Shown here piece by piece: positions 1 to 11,538 of a DNA stretch of 64,000 bases. Made by a program: the position numbers and the translations under genes. Each line of letters begins with the position of its first letter. Position 1 is the stretch's first letter. The notes below the pieces were generated by a model. That model saw nothing but the letters and a program-made list of their open reading frames with translations. It made no database searches and was not told the DNA's origin. This DNA comes from Tillandsia leiboldiana (taxonomy: Eukaryota > Streptophyta > Magnoliopsida > Poales > Bromeliaceae): positions 31,074,838 to 31,138,837 of the forward strand of contig CM055067.1 in NCBI GenBank assembly GCA_029204045.2, read 5' to 3'.

Positions 1-648
1 GACCGTGATTTTCGGCTGATGGGAAGAAGTGTAATTGAACCCTCGCACTTTATCGGCTTTTCTTCGTTGGAGTCGAACAAGGATTTGAGCTATCTGAAGC
101 AACCGAAGAAATTCTTACTTGGGAAGTTATGGAATTTACGGTTGAGTTTACCCAGTGAAGGTTCGGCGATGCCTGTTTGTTGAGTCAGAGCGACCACCTG
201 AGAACCGAGAGGATGAGTTTGGGTTGCCGATTGGTGGGCGCCAGGTTAGCGGATCGCTTGGTACTTGGTATGACTTCCTTTCCTTGTGGTTGAGATCAGA
301 GTTTTGCACCCCTACTTGGTTGAGTTGGTGGACTATGGTTTTGGGTTGCGGCCACAGCTGGGACAGCTTCAACATCTCTCTCTCCTTGTTTTTCCGTTTT
401 ATCGCCGAAAATAGCAGCGGAATGAAAAATTTCGGAGGACTACTCCAGAAATGGAGGCGATGCGGGAACCTGTTCTGTTTTGATCGGGGCGAAGGCATCG
501 GTCCGTTGGAAATTTTGGACTTTTCGCTATTTTCGGCTGCTTTTCTTTTGAGAGAGAGTTGGAGTTGATGTTTTTTCCCGATGTTTGTTTCTTGGGGTAG
601 GGTGTGTGTCTTGGTTTCGAGGACGAAACCTTTTGAAGGAGGGGAGAA
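1..648 (+). mobile_element. Element C, 3' end of internal region (non-coding)
   Basis: This is the last part of the interior of a plus-strand gypsy-type element whose 5' part lies outside the window. No protein of known type is visible; the open frames here are short and carry no motif. It ends with the hallmark of Tekay/Del-like elements: an inverted repeat GTTTCGAGGACGAAAC (614-629), then a purine-rich tract GAAGGAGGGGAGAA (635-648), directly before the LTR start TGTAAAGTACC. The orientation is certain from these signals, the family only approximate. Confidence 0.6.
614..648 (+). other. Element C polypurine tract with upstream inverted repeat
   Basis: A 6-bp-arm inverted repeat (GTTTCG AGGA CGAAAC) is followed by the purine run that should prime plus-strand DNA synthesis, ending exactly at the LTR boundary 648/649. 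The same inverted repeat recurs before the LTR in elements A (15492-15507), B (20104-20119) and E (40476-40491, GTTTCGTCCCCGAAAC on the + strand), so it is a shared signal of this lineage. Confidence 0.75.
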
Positions 649-879
649 TGTAAAGTACCGGGGCATTGGATAGCGCGCCGACCACACTGATGTCTTGGAG
701 CAGAGAGTTGCCTTGAGCATGTTGTATCTGAGGTTACAGTTGATGCCGGGTTGATTCGGATCAACGCGGAAGCTCCAGCTCGATTCGGGGTTTTTCCGGG
801 CTTTGTAGGCCGATTGAGGATGAGATTGGAAATTTCCGACTTCACCGTGGAGCGCCGGAAATTCAGGAACACTTGGAGC

Positions 880-1440
880 AGGTGTACTTTCAGATTACAG
901 CGAGGTTCGGGAGGTTCCGGACTGACGCGGAGGACCCGGAGTCAAAAAGTGAGTCGGAACTGGCAATTTTGGAGCCGGTAATGGATTTGAGCACCCCGAC
1001 TCAACGGATAAGCTTTTTGAGGAGAAAAAGCTGTGGACACGTGTACTTTTGATTTACAGCGAGGTTCGGGAGGTTCCGGACTGACGCGGAGGACCCGGAG
1101 TCAAAAAGTGAGTCGGAACTGGCAATTTTGGAGCCGGTAATGGATTTGAGCACCCCGACTCAACGGATAAGCTTTTTGAGGAGAAAAAGCTGTGGACACG
1201 TGTACTTTTGATTTACAGCGAGGTTCGGGAGGTTCCGGACTGACGCGGAGGACCCGGAGGCAAAAAGTGAGTTGGAACTGGCAATTTTGGAGCCGGTAAG
1301 TGATTTGAGCACCCCGCCTCAACGGATGAGCTTTTTGGAGAGAAAAAGCTGTGAGCGCGTGTATTTTCGATTTACAGCGGAGTTCGGGAGGTTCCGGGCA
1401 GCGGCGGAGAGCCCGAAGGCAAAAAGTGAGTTGGAGTTGG
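880..1440 (+). repeat. 160-bp tandem repeat in U3 of LTR C, about 3.3 copies
   Basis: The phrase GACTGACGCGGAGGACCCGG recurs at a 160-bp spacing near 919, 1079 and 1239, with a diverged fourth partial copy near 1396. The first complete copies are almost identical, so the expansion is recent. Two units carry a G-box CACGTG (1038-1043 and 1198-1203). The array lies just upstream of the TATA box, the place for enhancer-like U3 repeats. A relative in opposite orientation lies near 8300-8500 in LTR C'. Confidence 0.8.
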
Positions 1441-1477
1441 ATTATTGGAATTAATTAATTAACGGATTTAATTAATA

Positions 1478-1500
1478 AAGCTTTTGCTTTATAAAAGCTT
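1478..1500 (+). promoter_or_regulatory. LTR C promoter: TATA box within an inverted repeat
   Basis: TATAAAAG at 1490-1497 is a good plant TATA box. It overlaps an inverted repeat with 8-bp arms, AAGCTTTT (1478-1485) and AAAAGCTT (1493-1500). Transcription would be expected to start about 30 bp downstream, placing the purine-rich stretch 1525-1610 in the leader. Confidence 0.6.
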
Positions 1501-1964
1501 CCCCAGCCCACTATCTGCAGCAGGAAAAAGAGAAAGAAAGGAAAAGAGAAAGAAAGGAAAAGAAAAGAGAGGAGAAGGAAGAAGAAGAAAAAGAAGGAAA
1601 AGGGATTGGAGCTTTTTGGATTTTTGGACTCGCCGTTGGAGGCCGTGCGAAGCTCGTGGGCGTGCGGCGTGCGACAACGAGGTAAGCAATTTCTCCTTTT
1701 TGAGGTTTCTTGGAGTTTTTGAGCTTTAGGGATTTTTATAGTTGAATTTTAAGTGCTAAAAATGGGATTCTTGGATTTTTGGGATTTTTGGATTTTATCG
1801 GATTTTTTTGGGTTTTTCTGGGTTTTGCCGTCGCCGGCGGCCGCGCGCGCGCGCAACGGCGCACGCGCGGCGCCAGGGTGCTGCTGTTGGCAGCACCCTG
1901 TGGCGGTGCCGCTGGGCGCGGCGCCGCGTGCAGCAAAGTGCTGCACGCGGCGCTGCCTGGCCGC

Positions 1965-2370
1965 GCGCAGGGGCGCGCGGCAGGGCCGCGCGCGTGCGCG
2001 CGGGCCCTCCTGGCCGCGCGCAGGCGCGCGCGGCAGGGCCGCGCGCGTGCGCGCGGGCCCTCCTGGCCGCGCGCAGGGGCGCGCGGCAGGGCCGCGCGCG
2101 TGCGCGCGGGCCCTCCTGGCCGCGTGCAGGCGCGCGCGGCAGGGCCGCGCGCAGGGGCGCGCGGCAGGGCCGCGCGTGTGCGCGCGGGCCCTCCTGGCCG
2201 CGCGCTGCGCGCGGGCCCTCCTGGCCGCGCGCAGGCGCGCGCGGCAGGGCCGCGCGCAGGCGCGCGCGGCAGGGCCGCGCGCAGGGGCGCGCGGCAGGGC
2301 CGCGCGCGGGCCTGCGCGGGCCGCGCGGGCCTGCGCAGGCGCGCGACCGCGCGCAGCGCAGTGGGCTGCG
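1965..2370 (+). repeat. GC-rich tandem array in LTR C, unit about 54 bp
   Basis: GGGCCCTCCTGGCCGCGCGC recurs with a spacing of about 54 bp from roughly 2003 onward, interleaved with GCGCGCGGCAGGGCCGCGCG. Copies vary in length. Composition is almost pure G+C, so all six frames stay open for hundreds of codons without coding. Shorter units of about 21 bp (CAGCGCCGCTGGGCG) follow at 2390-2470. Confidence 0.75.
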
Positions 2371-2689
2371 CGCGGGCCCGCGCGCAGCGCCTCTGGGCGC
2401 TGCGCGCAGCGCCGCTGGGCGCCGCGCGCAGCGCCGCTGGGCGCTGTGCGCAGCGCCGCTGGGCGCAGCGCGGTGCGCTCCGGCACCGCGCAGCGGGCCG
2501 CTGCGCGGCGCCGCTTGGTTGGGCGGCGTGCGGCGGGCCTCCCTCGTCGCGCGGCTGGTTTTTCGCCGCTTGGCGTGCTCCCGGGACATCGGTGGCGCCT
2601 CGGTTTGCGTGCCGGCACCGTTTTTCGCCGTCAACCGTTGTTTTCCCCCCGTCGGCGCTGTCTTTCGCGGGTTTTCGCCGTGTTTTCGC

Positions 2690-3130
2690 CGTCGGAGCCG
2701 TGGGCCGCCGTCGGCCGCTGTTCGCTCGCTGTTTTTGCGCAGTTTTTCGCCGTTTTTTCGCGAGCAGGTTGCGAGCAGTTTCGCAAACGGTTCCGCTGTT
2801 TCGCTCGCTGTTTTTGCGCTGTTTTTCGCCGTTTTTTCGCGAGCAGGTTGCGAGCAGTTTCGCAAGCGGTTTCGCTGTTTTCGCTCGCAGATTTCGCGCA
2901 GTTTCGCGCAGGTTTTCGCGCAGGTTTCCGCCGTTTTTCGCGAGCAGTTTGCGCAGTTTTCGCTGGTTTTTTCGCAAGCTGTTTTTGAGCAGTTTTCGCG
3001 CCGACGGAGCTGTTTTCGCCGTCGGGCGCTGGTTTTCGCCGACGGGCTGTTTTTCGCCGTCGGGCGCTGATTTTTCGCTGACGGAGGCTGTTTTCGCCGA
3101 CGGAAGCTGTTTTTTCGCCGTCGGATGCTC
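2690..3130 (+). repeat. Degenerate TTTTTCGCCGT / GCGAGCAGTTTCGC repeat block in LTR C
   Basis: Units built from GTTTTTCGCCGTTTTTTCGC plus GAGCAGGTTGCGAGCAGTTTCGCAA occur near 2730-2790 and 2810-2865, followed by shorter variants such as GCTGTTTTCGCCGACGGA to about 3130. This is part of the transcribed leader. No coding signal is seen. Confidence 0.6.
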
Positions 3131-5402
3131 GGTTTTGACCTTTTTGATTGATTTTGCGATTTCTTCGCTTCTGGCAGCTTGCGGCGCTGTTTTTAGCTTC
3201 CGTCGAGGCTGGTTGTGTGTTTCTGCGCCGCGTGGAGCCGCGGGTCGTTTCGGGGCGTCCGCTGGGTGAGCGGTCTCGTGGTTGGACACGGCGTGCCCCG
3301 ATTCGCGTGCGGATTCTGGCATCGGGCTTCGGGTTGCGTGCGGACCCCTTGGAGGCCAGGTAAGCCGCTGTGCCAATTGCAAGTGTCGACGAGCAATTGG
3401 TGGCTTTCTGAGGTGGGTTGGTTTTCTCTCCAAGTCTACGGACTTCCTTCTAATTCTAATGTTTTAGGATTGCATGCTAGTTTAAGTATTTTTCTTGGAA
3501 CTTAACTAGCACCCCCGTCATATGTGCATGATTTTGACCAGACCATTTGTGAACCTTAATTTGGGCTAGGTTCCTTATGCTTTAGACATCCCGCACTTTT
3601 CATATCCTTCGGGACTTAGAGTTTCCTCGCCCGGGTAGTGGGCCGAGTGGTCAGAGTGTTGTGGGACGGGTGTTGCACTCGGGCCCGGGGGGCCGAGTGG
3701 GGTCTGGTGGCTGGGTTAGGCCAGTGTTAGCACTTTGGGGAGCCGTTTCAGGTAAACGGTGGTCCCGGGGGTTTTTCCTTTCCACTGTTCTTCTCGTCAC
3801 CACCAGGTTGGGGTCGTGGTGCACGTGTGTTAGCAGGACCTTGAACCCAGAACCTTTTTGGATAAATACATGATTTTAGTCAGCCAATGTTTCTTCCAAG
3901 CCTCGCAAGGTTGTTTGAGTCTGTTCTCGTCTATTGGGACGAAGGCATCAGCTCTTCGAGGTTTGGGCATAAAACTTGATTTCAAAGGGTTTTCCTAAAA
4001 GAGACTAAAAATCATTATAAAGATGGATTTCTCTCAGATCGAATGGTTTTCTGAAATAAATGACATGGTTTCTTATAAACTTATCCACCCGAGTGGATTC
4101 GAGTGATCTGGGTTCAAAGGGCTGCTTTCTCTCTTGGGGACGTAGATGTTAGTCTCCCTGGGTTTCGGACCCTTCGTAGATCTGGCCGTGGAGTAGCTCC
4201 GGCCGTGAGTTGAGTGTTGAGTTCAGTGGAGTTGTGTTGTGGGAGCCGTGGGTGAGACGGTGGTCCCAGCTGTTTTGTACCTTCGTTGAGTGGGTCTGTG
4301 TTGTGAGATTGAGTCGTGGAGGGTTCTCCGACTGAGTTTGTGCTTTGAGCATCGAGATACCGATCTGTTTGATCGAGGACCACAGCCTGCAGGAGCCACT
4401 TGTGAGACAGTGATACTGACGAGATACTTGAGTTCGGTGGGGTCGCACCCCTCGAACCACGCCCCGGGTGCGTTGATGATTCCGAGCCTGATGAGGCTGC
4501 GATGATGATACCGAGCCTGACGAGGCTGCGATGATGCGCCTAGTTCATATACTAGTGGTCGCTTGATACCCCTGGCCGTGCTACCATGGGGTCACTGTGT
4601 GAGATATTGAGTTTGTCCGTTGGGACACCCTGGTTGATACACCAGGGGGCGCAGGCTTGACTCGACTGGACCCGGGTGGGCAGTCGCTGAGATTTGTGAT
4701 GTGCTGAGAAAGTGATGGTGTAGCATGTGTCATAGTAGAGCGTCTTGGGCTTAGTACTTGTGACATGTTGTCAGCTGTGAGTGACTGCATACCATCATCC
4801 ATAGTCTCTTCTTGTTGAGCATTGTAGATAGAGGCATGATAGCTGTAGATTCTTTTCCAGCTTATTTATATTTCTCATCAGTCTTTTCTCTATCTTATGC
4901 CTCTGGTAGACTTAGTGGGCAGACCGTGGTTCTTGGAGACGGTACCCACTGAGAACTACTGTAGGATGTAGTTCTCACACCCTCTGTCGGTGACAGGTTG
5001 CTGAGGCTTTCTTCCGTTCCTGCTGTGCTTGATTGGACGGACCGAGGACAGGGAGTCGCGTGATAGTTCCCTACCAGCATTGTTACTTTAGAGAGAGGTA
5101 GATGTACCATCCCGGATTGTGGGAGTTGGTTATGTTCTTGTTAGCTATCTCCCCTTTGGAATTGTAGATGTTGTATAGGTGCACTTCTTTTTGTATCTTC
5201 TGATTTTGGGAGATAGGCTATGTGTTGTAGCAGCTTGTAGTTGAGAAAAAAATTTATAGTACAGCTTTTTATCCGCTCTGATATCTGTGTAGCTGTAGTT
5301 TTGTCTTTTGCAGGCTTGACGCTTCGTCTGTACGGCAGTTTCCGTACAGATGGCGGATCTGTTAGCGAGCCCGGGTCGCAGTTTCGACCCCGGGGCGTGA
5401 CA

Positions 5403-5755
5403 GTTCGGGCTCCTCATCCAAGGTCAAACACGCCCTCGCCGCTGCACGGCATCACAGGGCCAACAAGAAGAACAGTCACGGCCAACCAAACCACAAACAC
5501 TCTCGACCCAATCAAGCGAAAGTCTATAACATGTTAACCGTTCTAAAGTATTATGTTGTCTGCAGCCAACATAATCACTTTAGAGAATAAACATGTAAAA
5601 TCACTCGCCCCAATCCCTCGGGGGAGGTACAAACTCAATCAGGACTCTCGCTACAATCACGTCTCTCACGACAGTCATCCTACTGTCCAACCAATAGCCA
5701 AGGGTCACTAAGTCCTCAACGACCTATATTCCTAGGCTCTGATACCACCCTAATC
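5403..5755 (-). mobile_element. Element C' 5' leader (interior), with leader hairpin and primer-binding site
   Basis: This is the start of the interior of a minus-strand gypsy element, cut on its left by element C. It is homologous to the leaders of B (about 22180-22495) and A (about 33060-33359). A primer-binding site complementary to initiator-Met tRNA lies at 5735-5747 (minus strand TGGTATCAGAGCC). About 160 nt further into the element is a hairpin at 5550-5575 with 9-bp arms and loop TCTGCAGC on the + strand. No gag frame is preserved in what remains. Confidence 0.7.
5735..5747 (-). other. Primer-binding site of element C' (initiator-Met tRNA type)
   Basis: On the minus strand the bases read TGGTATCAGAGCC, complementary to the 3' end of plant initiator-Met tRNA. 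It lies 8 nt inside the LTR terminus at 5756. This fixes the element as minus strand and the adjoining LTR as its 5' LTR. Confidence 0.8.
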
Positions 5756-8559
5756 TGTCACGCCCCGGGGTCGAAACTGCGACCCGGGCTCGCCAACAGA
5801 TCCGCCATCTGTACGGAAACTGCCGTACAGACGAAGCGTCTACCCTGCAAGTCAGATCTATAGCTATAATGTATCAGAGCTGAAAAAGAACCAGTAGCTA
5901 CAGAAATCCACTGAACATCTGATATAATAAAAAATCTCAATACAAAGTCTCTCAGCTACAAAAGTACAAGAAATCCTCACTGATCTCTCAGAATGTCCAG
6001 TACAAAAGTGGAGTCATAAAATACCCAAGGTACATCTACCTCTGACTCTCAGTGCTGGTAAGGAACTAAACGGCCACGTCCTCACCTCGATCAGCTGCCT
6101 CCGCGCGAACCAAGCCGGAATAGCTACCACAGGAACCTGCCACCGCAGCGGGTGTGAGAACTACTGCAAAGGTAGTTCCCAGTGGGTACCGTCTCAATAT
6201 CCACGGTATGCCCACTAAGTCTACTGGAGGCACAACAGATAGGTATGCAGATAGATAGATAGATAAAAGCTGAAAGGAACTAGCTATCATGTCTCAATCA
6301 TCATGCTCAAGAAACTCTACAAATGATGAAGATATGCATACACCCACTACTGCTAACACGCCTCATGTATCATGCTCAAAGGAAAACTCATCTATGAACA
6401 GGCTATGAAACTCACTCACACATATCACCCAATCCCAATGACTGTCCCTCTTTGGACCAGTCAATCAAGCCTACGCTCATCTACTGCCGCGCATCCCGTA
6501 GGAACGGACTTACGTAGGCATCCACCGCCGCACATCCCGGAGGAACGGACTTACGTAGGGTGTTCCTCTAGGACCATCTCAGTAATCACATCGCAGCCTC
6601 GTCAGGCTCGGTATCATCATCGCACCCGGGGCGTAGCTCGAGGGGAGCGACCCCACCGAACTCAAGTATCTCAAGTATCTCATAACTGGCATAAAAAGCC
6701 AGGCTCAGCAGGCTATAATCCACGATCAAACAGATCGGATCTCAATGCTCAACTAGCATAACTCAGTCGGAGGAAGACTCCACGACTCGAACAGAAAAGC
6801 CCAAACACTCTCACAGCTATGTCGGAGAACCCTCAACGACTCAAGGCTAAAATACACGATCAAACAGATCGGATCTCAATGCTCAACAAGCATACGCAGT
6901 CGTAGAAAGACTCCACGACTCGAACAGGAAAGCCCAACACTCTCACAGCTATGTCGGAGAACCCTCAACGACTCAATCTAATAATGCATGCCCCGTGGCT
7001 GAGTCGGGAAACCTCCACGACTCGATCTGCCAGAGCCCCCAAAACTCTCAAGGCTAAGTGGGAGAACCATCTCCACCACTAAATCAGAACACGACCCATG
7101 ATCTAGAGTAACCCAATCAGGGAATACATCCTCAATACCCCGCGAACTCAAGTATCTCAAAACTCTCTCATGACACTAGAAAGTCATCTCATAATGCTCT
7201 AAAAATCCACTCGGCCCTCTGGCACGAGAACACATGCATTCTGAACCTACTCAACCCCTCGGGAAGATCTCAATATTTTAAAACTCTTTTCAAAACCCAG
7301 TTTTCATTAAAACAGGTCCGACGATTTTTAAAACGGTTCAGATGCCAATATAAAGCCAACTAAACATGCAGTCTAGTGTCAAATCACTTCTAGATCATGC
7401 TAAAAATATCTGGGGCTTGCAATTGTATTCCTACAATTTTCTAGGCAACTATCAGATTTACCAGCTATGCAAATAATTAAGCTAAACATGATCAACATGC
7501 ATTCAATAGCTTTAAAGGGCATTCCATTCATCTTGAAGAAATTCCAACCCACCTCAAATGCTTTCCGAAGGCCGCGCCGAAATCGGTGAAGAAACGGGCG
7601 AAATCTGACGAAAAACTGAACTGCGCCTCTCGCGCGCACGCGCGCCGTTGCGCGTCTCGAAAAAAATCCACGAAGCTCTAGTCAACCTCCACAGCACCCA
7701 GCTAGGCCACCACAAAAATTTCAGCACAAACCGATCACCCAATACACGAATACAAGCATTGCACAGTGCCGCGGATTTGCGCAGTAATCCCAGCCTGTTG
7801 CCTCAACCCGAGAGCACAAGAATGGAGCAAGGATGGAAATTAGCTCAAATTACCATTCAATTCCATCAATAAAACCCAAGAGGAGAACAAACAAATCCAA
7901 ATCCATAATTTCTGATGATCAATTTACCTCAATTGTGCTCTCGTGCGCGCACGTTGACCGGGTCAACTCCACCAAGCACGAAGCTCACAGACCTTCTCTT
8001 CTCCCTCAACTTCCTCCTCTTCTTTCTCTTCTCTGGCAGCAAGAAAAAGGTGGAGGGGATAAGAAATGATGGGTGGAGAGGGAGCATGTGCCGGGGTATA
8101 AAAATCAACGATGGAGTGGTTGGAACAGAAGAAGCCCATACCTCAAGCTACAGTGCACCAAACTGAGCTAACTGGGCACTTTCTGTGCTTGTGTACCGGT
8201 ACCACCCACTTGGTACCGGTACACGGGCCCTGGTTCCGGAACCAAATGGCTGGTTCCGGAACCAAGCCACCCAAAAGCTCCAGAACTAGCCAGAAAATCT
8301 CCGAAATGCCCCGTCAACTCACTTTCTCGCCTCGGGACCTCCGCATCACCCCGAAACCAACCGAACACCTCTGTAAACTCATAATACACATGTCCCAAGG
8401 GATCAACTCACATCAAACCCATCCATGAAACCAATGCTCGACCCGCAAGCTCTCAATCCGACGCCAACTCACTTTTCTACAAAAAAGCTTCCGCGTCGCT
8501 CCGGGACCACCCGAACCATCCTGTAAACGAAATTAGAACCTGCTGAAGGTATTTCCACA
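5756..8559 (-). mobile_element. Element C' 5' LTR, 2.8 kb, minus strand
   Basis: On the + strand it begins TGTCACGCCCCGGGGTCG and ends ATTTCCACA, so in element sense it reads TGTGGAAATACC to GGCGTGACA. The octamer AGGTGGGT (minus) is at 7547-7554 and TTGCAG (minus) at 5845-5850. Sequence near 8300-8500 is related to the 160-bp repeats of LTR C, so C and C' are relatives. The next bases, ATACC (8560-8564), resemble the core of a primer-binding site, suggesting that C' inserted at the primer-site/LTR junction of element D. No coding sequence is seen. Confidence 0.65.
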
Positions 8560-8568
8560 ATACCAGGC

Positions 8569-11538
8569 TGCCCCGTGGAGTCGGCACACTGCCCGAAACT
8601 CCGGTACTCTATAAGTACACAGATATCAGAGACGAAAGTAGACTACTAAAAACTGTAAACCAAACACTGTACAACTGAAAATAATACAATATCCATCTCC
8701 CAAATACGATCGTATACAAAGTCCTCTGATACAAAACTCAAAAGGGAGGTATCTCCAATAAATACATCAGTGTACAGACTCTCGATACAAGAATATCCTC
8801 ACTACATCAGTCTCTCAAACTGTAAAATAAAGTACAACTCCATACCTCACAACAAAGGTCTCTCAACAGAGGAAAAAGAAGTAAACTAATCTACTGAAGC
8901 TCTCCTCTGGAGGGGTACCGCTACACTCCAATGACGGGTAGGGAACTAGCTCGCGACTCCCTCGCCTCCGTCAGAAGGATCAGCAACTGGAGCAACAGGA
9001 ACAGGAGAAGAAGTTCCTGGGGAAAAAGACACCACGACGGGTGTGAGAACTACTTCCCACAGTAGTTCTCAGTGGGTGCCGTCAACAAGCCCAACGGTCT
9101 GCCCACCAAGTCTACTAGAGGTAAAAGATAACAGTGCAATGAAATCTGAACAAGAAAAGCTGGAGCTACTCTACAGCTGCCATACCTCTATCTAACTACT
9201 CAAAAAGTGGAACAGATGAAGGTAAAAGAGACCACTCGCACCCAAGGTGCTCAATAGGCCCAATCGAACTGACTGCCTCATAGGGTCCAGTCAAGCCTGC
9301 GCCTGTCGACTAGGAACGCGCCTGCCCACTACCACGCATCCCCATGAGGACGGGATTTACGTGGGGCGTCCTGCCCGACTAACTCACCCCTCGCGCAAAA
9401 CTGCCTCAACAGGCCCATCGTATCCACAGCGGCATCTCAGGGACGCGACTCCAACTGAGGAAAACTGCGCGGCATAGAGTATCACAAATTGGCATAAGCA
9501 GGCTAGTCAAAATCCATGCTCACTCTCAGAACGGTAGGACTCAGGATCCCCAAATACCTCGCACAACAGTCGGAGAACTCTCGACGACTCAGCTGCTCGG
9601 CTAACTCGAAACACGAGACACTAGCCTCGCCAACGGCTCGCAGCACAAGGCTCACTGGCTGGAGATACTCCACAGCCAGGAACGACCCACAACTCAGGGT
9701 AACAAAACAGGTCGGAGAACACTCAACGACCTGGGACCACCGTCAACCCCAACGGTTCCAAACAAGGCGGACCGGAAGATACTCGACGGCCCGGGACTGC
9801 CATCCCACACTAAAAGCAAGTCCCGACCTCTCGGCCCACTACCCGGGCGAGAAAACACTATGTCCAGGGATGAATGAACAGTGTGGATGTCTAAGCATAA
9901 ATAACCCTAGCCCAAGTGAGGGTTTTCTACTAGTCTGGTTACACATACAACATATGACGGGGGTGCTAGGTCAAGTTCCAAGATAACCACATTAACCGAT
10001 AATAAAGGGATAGCCATTCCAACAATCTAGCATGTTACACAAGGAAATAAACTATCATGCATAGTCCTACATTAATAGAATTAATGTACATTCCATAAAA
10101 CTTGGAGATAAGGCCACCCACCTCGATTTGCCACCAATTGCTCGTAGACACTTGCAATTGGCCTCCACGCGATCCGCACGCAAAACGGGACACGCCGTCG
10201 GAGTCCGCACGCAAAACGGAGCACGCTGCCGGAGTCCGCACCAAAAACGGAGTCTGCACGTGAAACGGTGCGCGGCGCCGGAGTCCGCACGCAAAACGGT
10301 GCACGGAGCCGGAATCCGCACGCAAAACAGAGTCCGCACGCAAAACGGTGCACGGTGCCGGAGTCCGCACGCAAAACGATGCACGGTGCCCAACACAGAA
10401 AGGAGCAAGAGGGTCAGTTACAGTCTAAAAGAACGCTCCAAAAACTGTACAAAAATACAGAAAAACCAAAGCACGGGACCCACCCGTTAGCGCCGCCGCC
10501 GCCGAAACGCTTCCATCGGAAGCCCCGCGCGTTCCCCGAGGCCCGCGACGCAAAACGGCATCTCCCACAACCTCCTCCCTCACTCTCCCTCACTCTCGGT
10601 TGAAGGAGAAAACGAAAGAGGGAAAGAAATTCCCTTGCGGGGAGGAAGAAGAAGAAGAAAATGAGGGAGAGGGAAGAGGGTGGTCCACGGCCCGGGTTCA
10701 CGGTGCACCACCCCCGGTCCACGGCACCCGCTCGGGTGCACCGGGTCCAAGCAACGAAGCAGCGGCCACGTGGCCGCGCCCCTGCGCGCCACGCGGCCGC
10801 GCTGCCTGCGCTGCCTCCTCCGGTCCACGGCACCCGCCCACGCGCCCGCGACCCGGGGCGCCAGTGGGTGCCCGCCACGTGGCGGCCCCCCACGTGCCCC
10901 CGCGTAGGCGGGTGCGCTTCCCAGCGCGCCCACGCGCGTTCTGACACGCGGCCTCCTCGGGGTCCGTGCCGCGCAGGCCACGGTTTGCAAGCCGCGATGT
11001 CTCAATTTGCGTGCCGCTTCGCCTCGAAAAACGCGCACGCCTACAGGGCTCCAAAATCAACAAATAAATAGTCCATTCCTAGCGATTTCGCGAGCTGAAT
11101 CCAAAAACGATGTCCATTTCTCCAAATTCTCATCCGAAAATTTGCCGAATGCCCACTCGATCCGATTTTCGCGCCGGGTCCATTTTTAAAGTCCGATTTG
11201 CTAAATTTCAACTCTAAAAATTCCCGAAGGCGACCGGAGAGGTAATCTTTTATCCGGACTTCACCCGGAGTCTAATTTTGACATCTGAATCGCGCGAAAT
11301 CACTTCTAAACACCCGGCGGGTCCTCCAACTTCCCACGGGGTCTCAATTTAAGCCCGAAGTCCACCACTTGTGTCCAAATTGCGCACAACCCACGCAGGC
11401 CTCCAGTGATGCAAGCAAATCCCAAATTGCATCACAAATCCATTTCTGGGCCCCCAACACGCGCACCAACACCCCCAACGGCGACCGAAAGCTGCCCAAC
11501 AACTAGCAACCCTACGCGGGGGATTCCGGGACCTCACA
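8569..11538 (-). mobile_element. Element D LTR, about 3.0 kb, minus strand
   Basis: A minus-strand LTR of the same superfamily. The left edge (TGCCCCGTGGAGTCGG) is a diverged form of the usual terminus and approximate; the right edge GGGACCTCACA at 11538 is clear. It carries the octamer AGGTGGGT on the minus strand (10116-10123), a 31-bp tandem repeat (10171-10396), and G-boxes CACGTG at 10767, 10876 and 10891. The right flank is a plus-strand LTR fragment (F), so D interrupted F. The TSD cannot be checked because the left end of D lies beyond later insertions. Confidence 0.6.
10171..10396 (-). repeat. 31-bp tandem repeat in LTR D
   Basis: The unit is close to GGAGTCCGCACGCAAAACGG followed by TGCACGGTGCC. 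About six or seven full or partial copies are present, with variants such as GGAATCCGCACGCAAAACAG. It sits beside the octamer AGGTGGGT, on the leader side of it. Confidence 0.8.

Larger units (their letters stand above)
649..5402 (+). mobile_element. Element C 3' LTR, 4.75 kb, plus strand
   Basis: The LTR begins TGTAAAGTACC after the polypurine tract and ends GGGGCGTGACA at 5402, the conserved terminus of every gypsy LTR here. In order it holds 160-bp tandem repeats (880-1440), a TATA box (1490-1497) inside an inverted repeat, a purine-rich leader, several GC-rich tandem arrays (about 1840-3130), the octamer AGGTGGGT (3411-3418), an AT-richer section and TTTTGCAG (5306-5313) about 90 bp before the end. 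The long frames through 1736-3433 on both strands are by-products of GC-rich repeats. The right flank (5403 on) is the interior of element C', so C inserted into C'; its left end and TSD are outside the window. Confidence 0.8.

Noticed and set aside
1736..3433. Long open frames (up to 565 codons, both strands) in LTR C
   Set aside because: They coincide with GC-rich tandem repeats that remove stop codons from all frames; low-complexity Ala/Arg/Pro/Gly composition, no domain, inside an LTR.
5735..5747. tRNA-like sequence at primer-binding sites
   Set aside because: Only the short complement to the 3' end of initiator-Met tRNA is present; no cloverleaf.
10171..10396. Regularly spaced repeat resembling a CRISPR array
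   Set aside because: Units are directly tandem without unique spacers, in a plant retrotransposon LTR.
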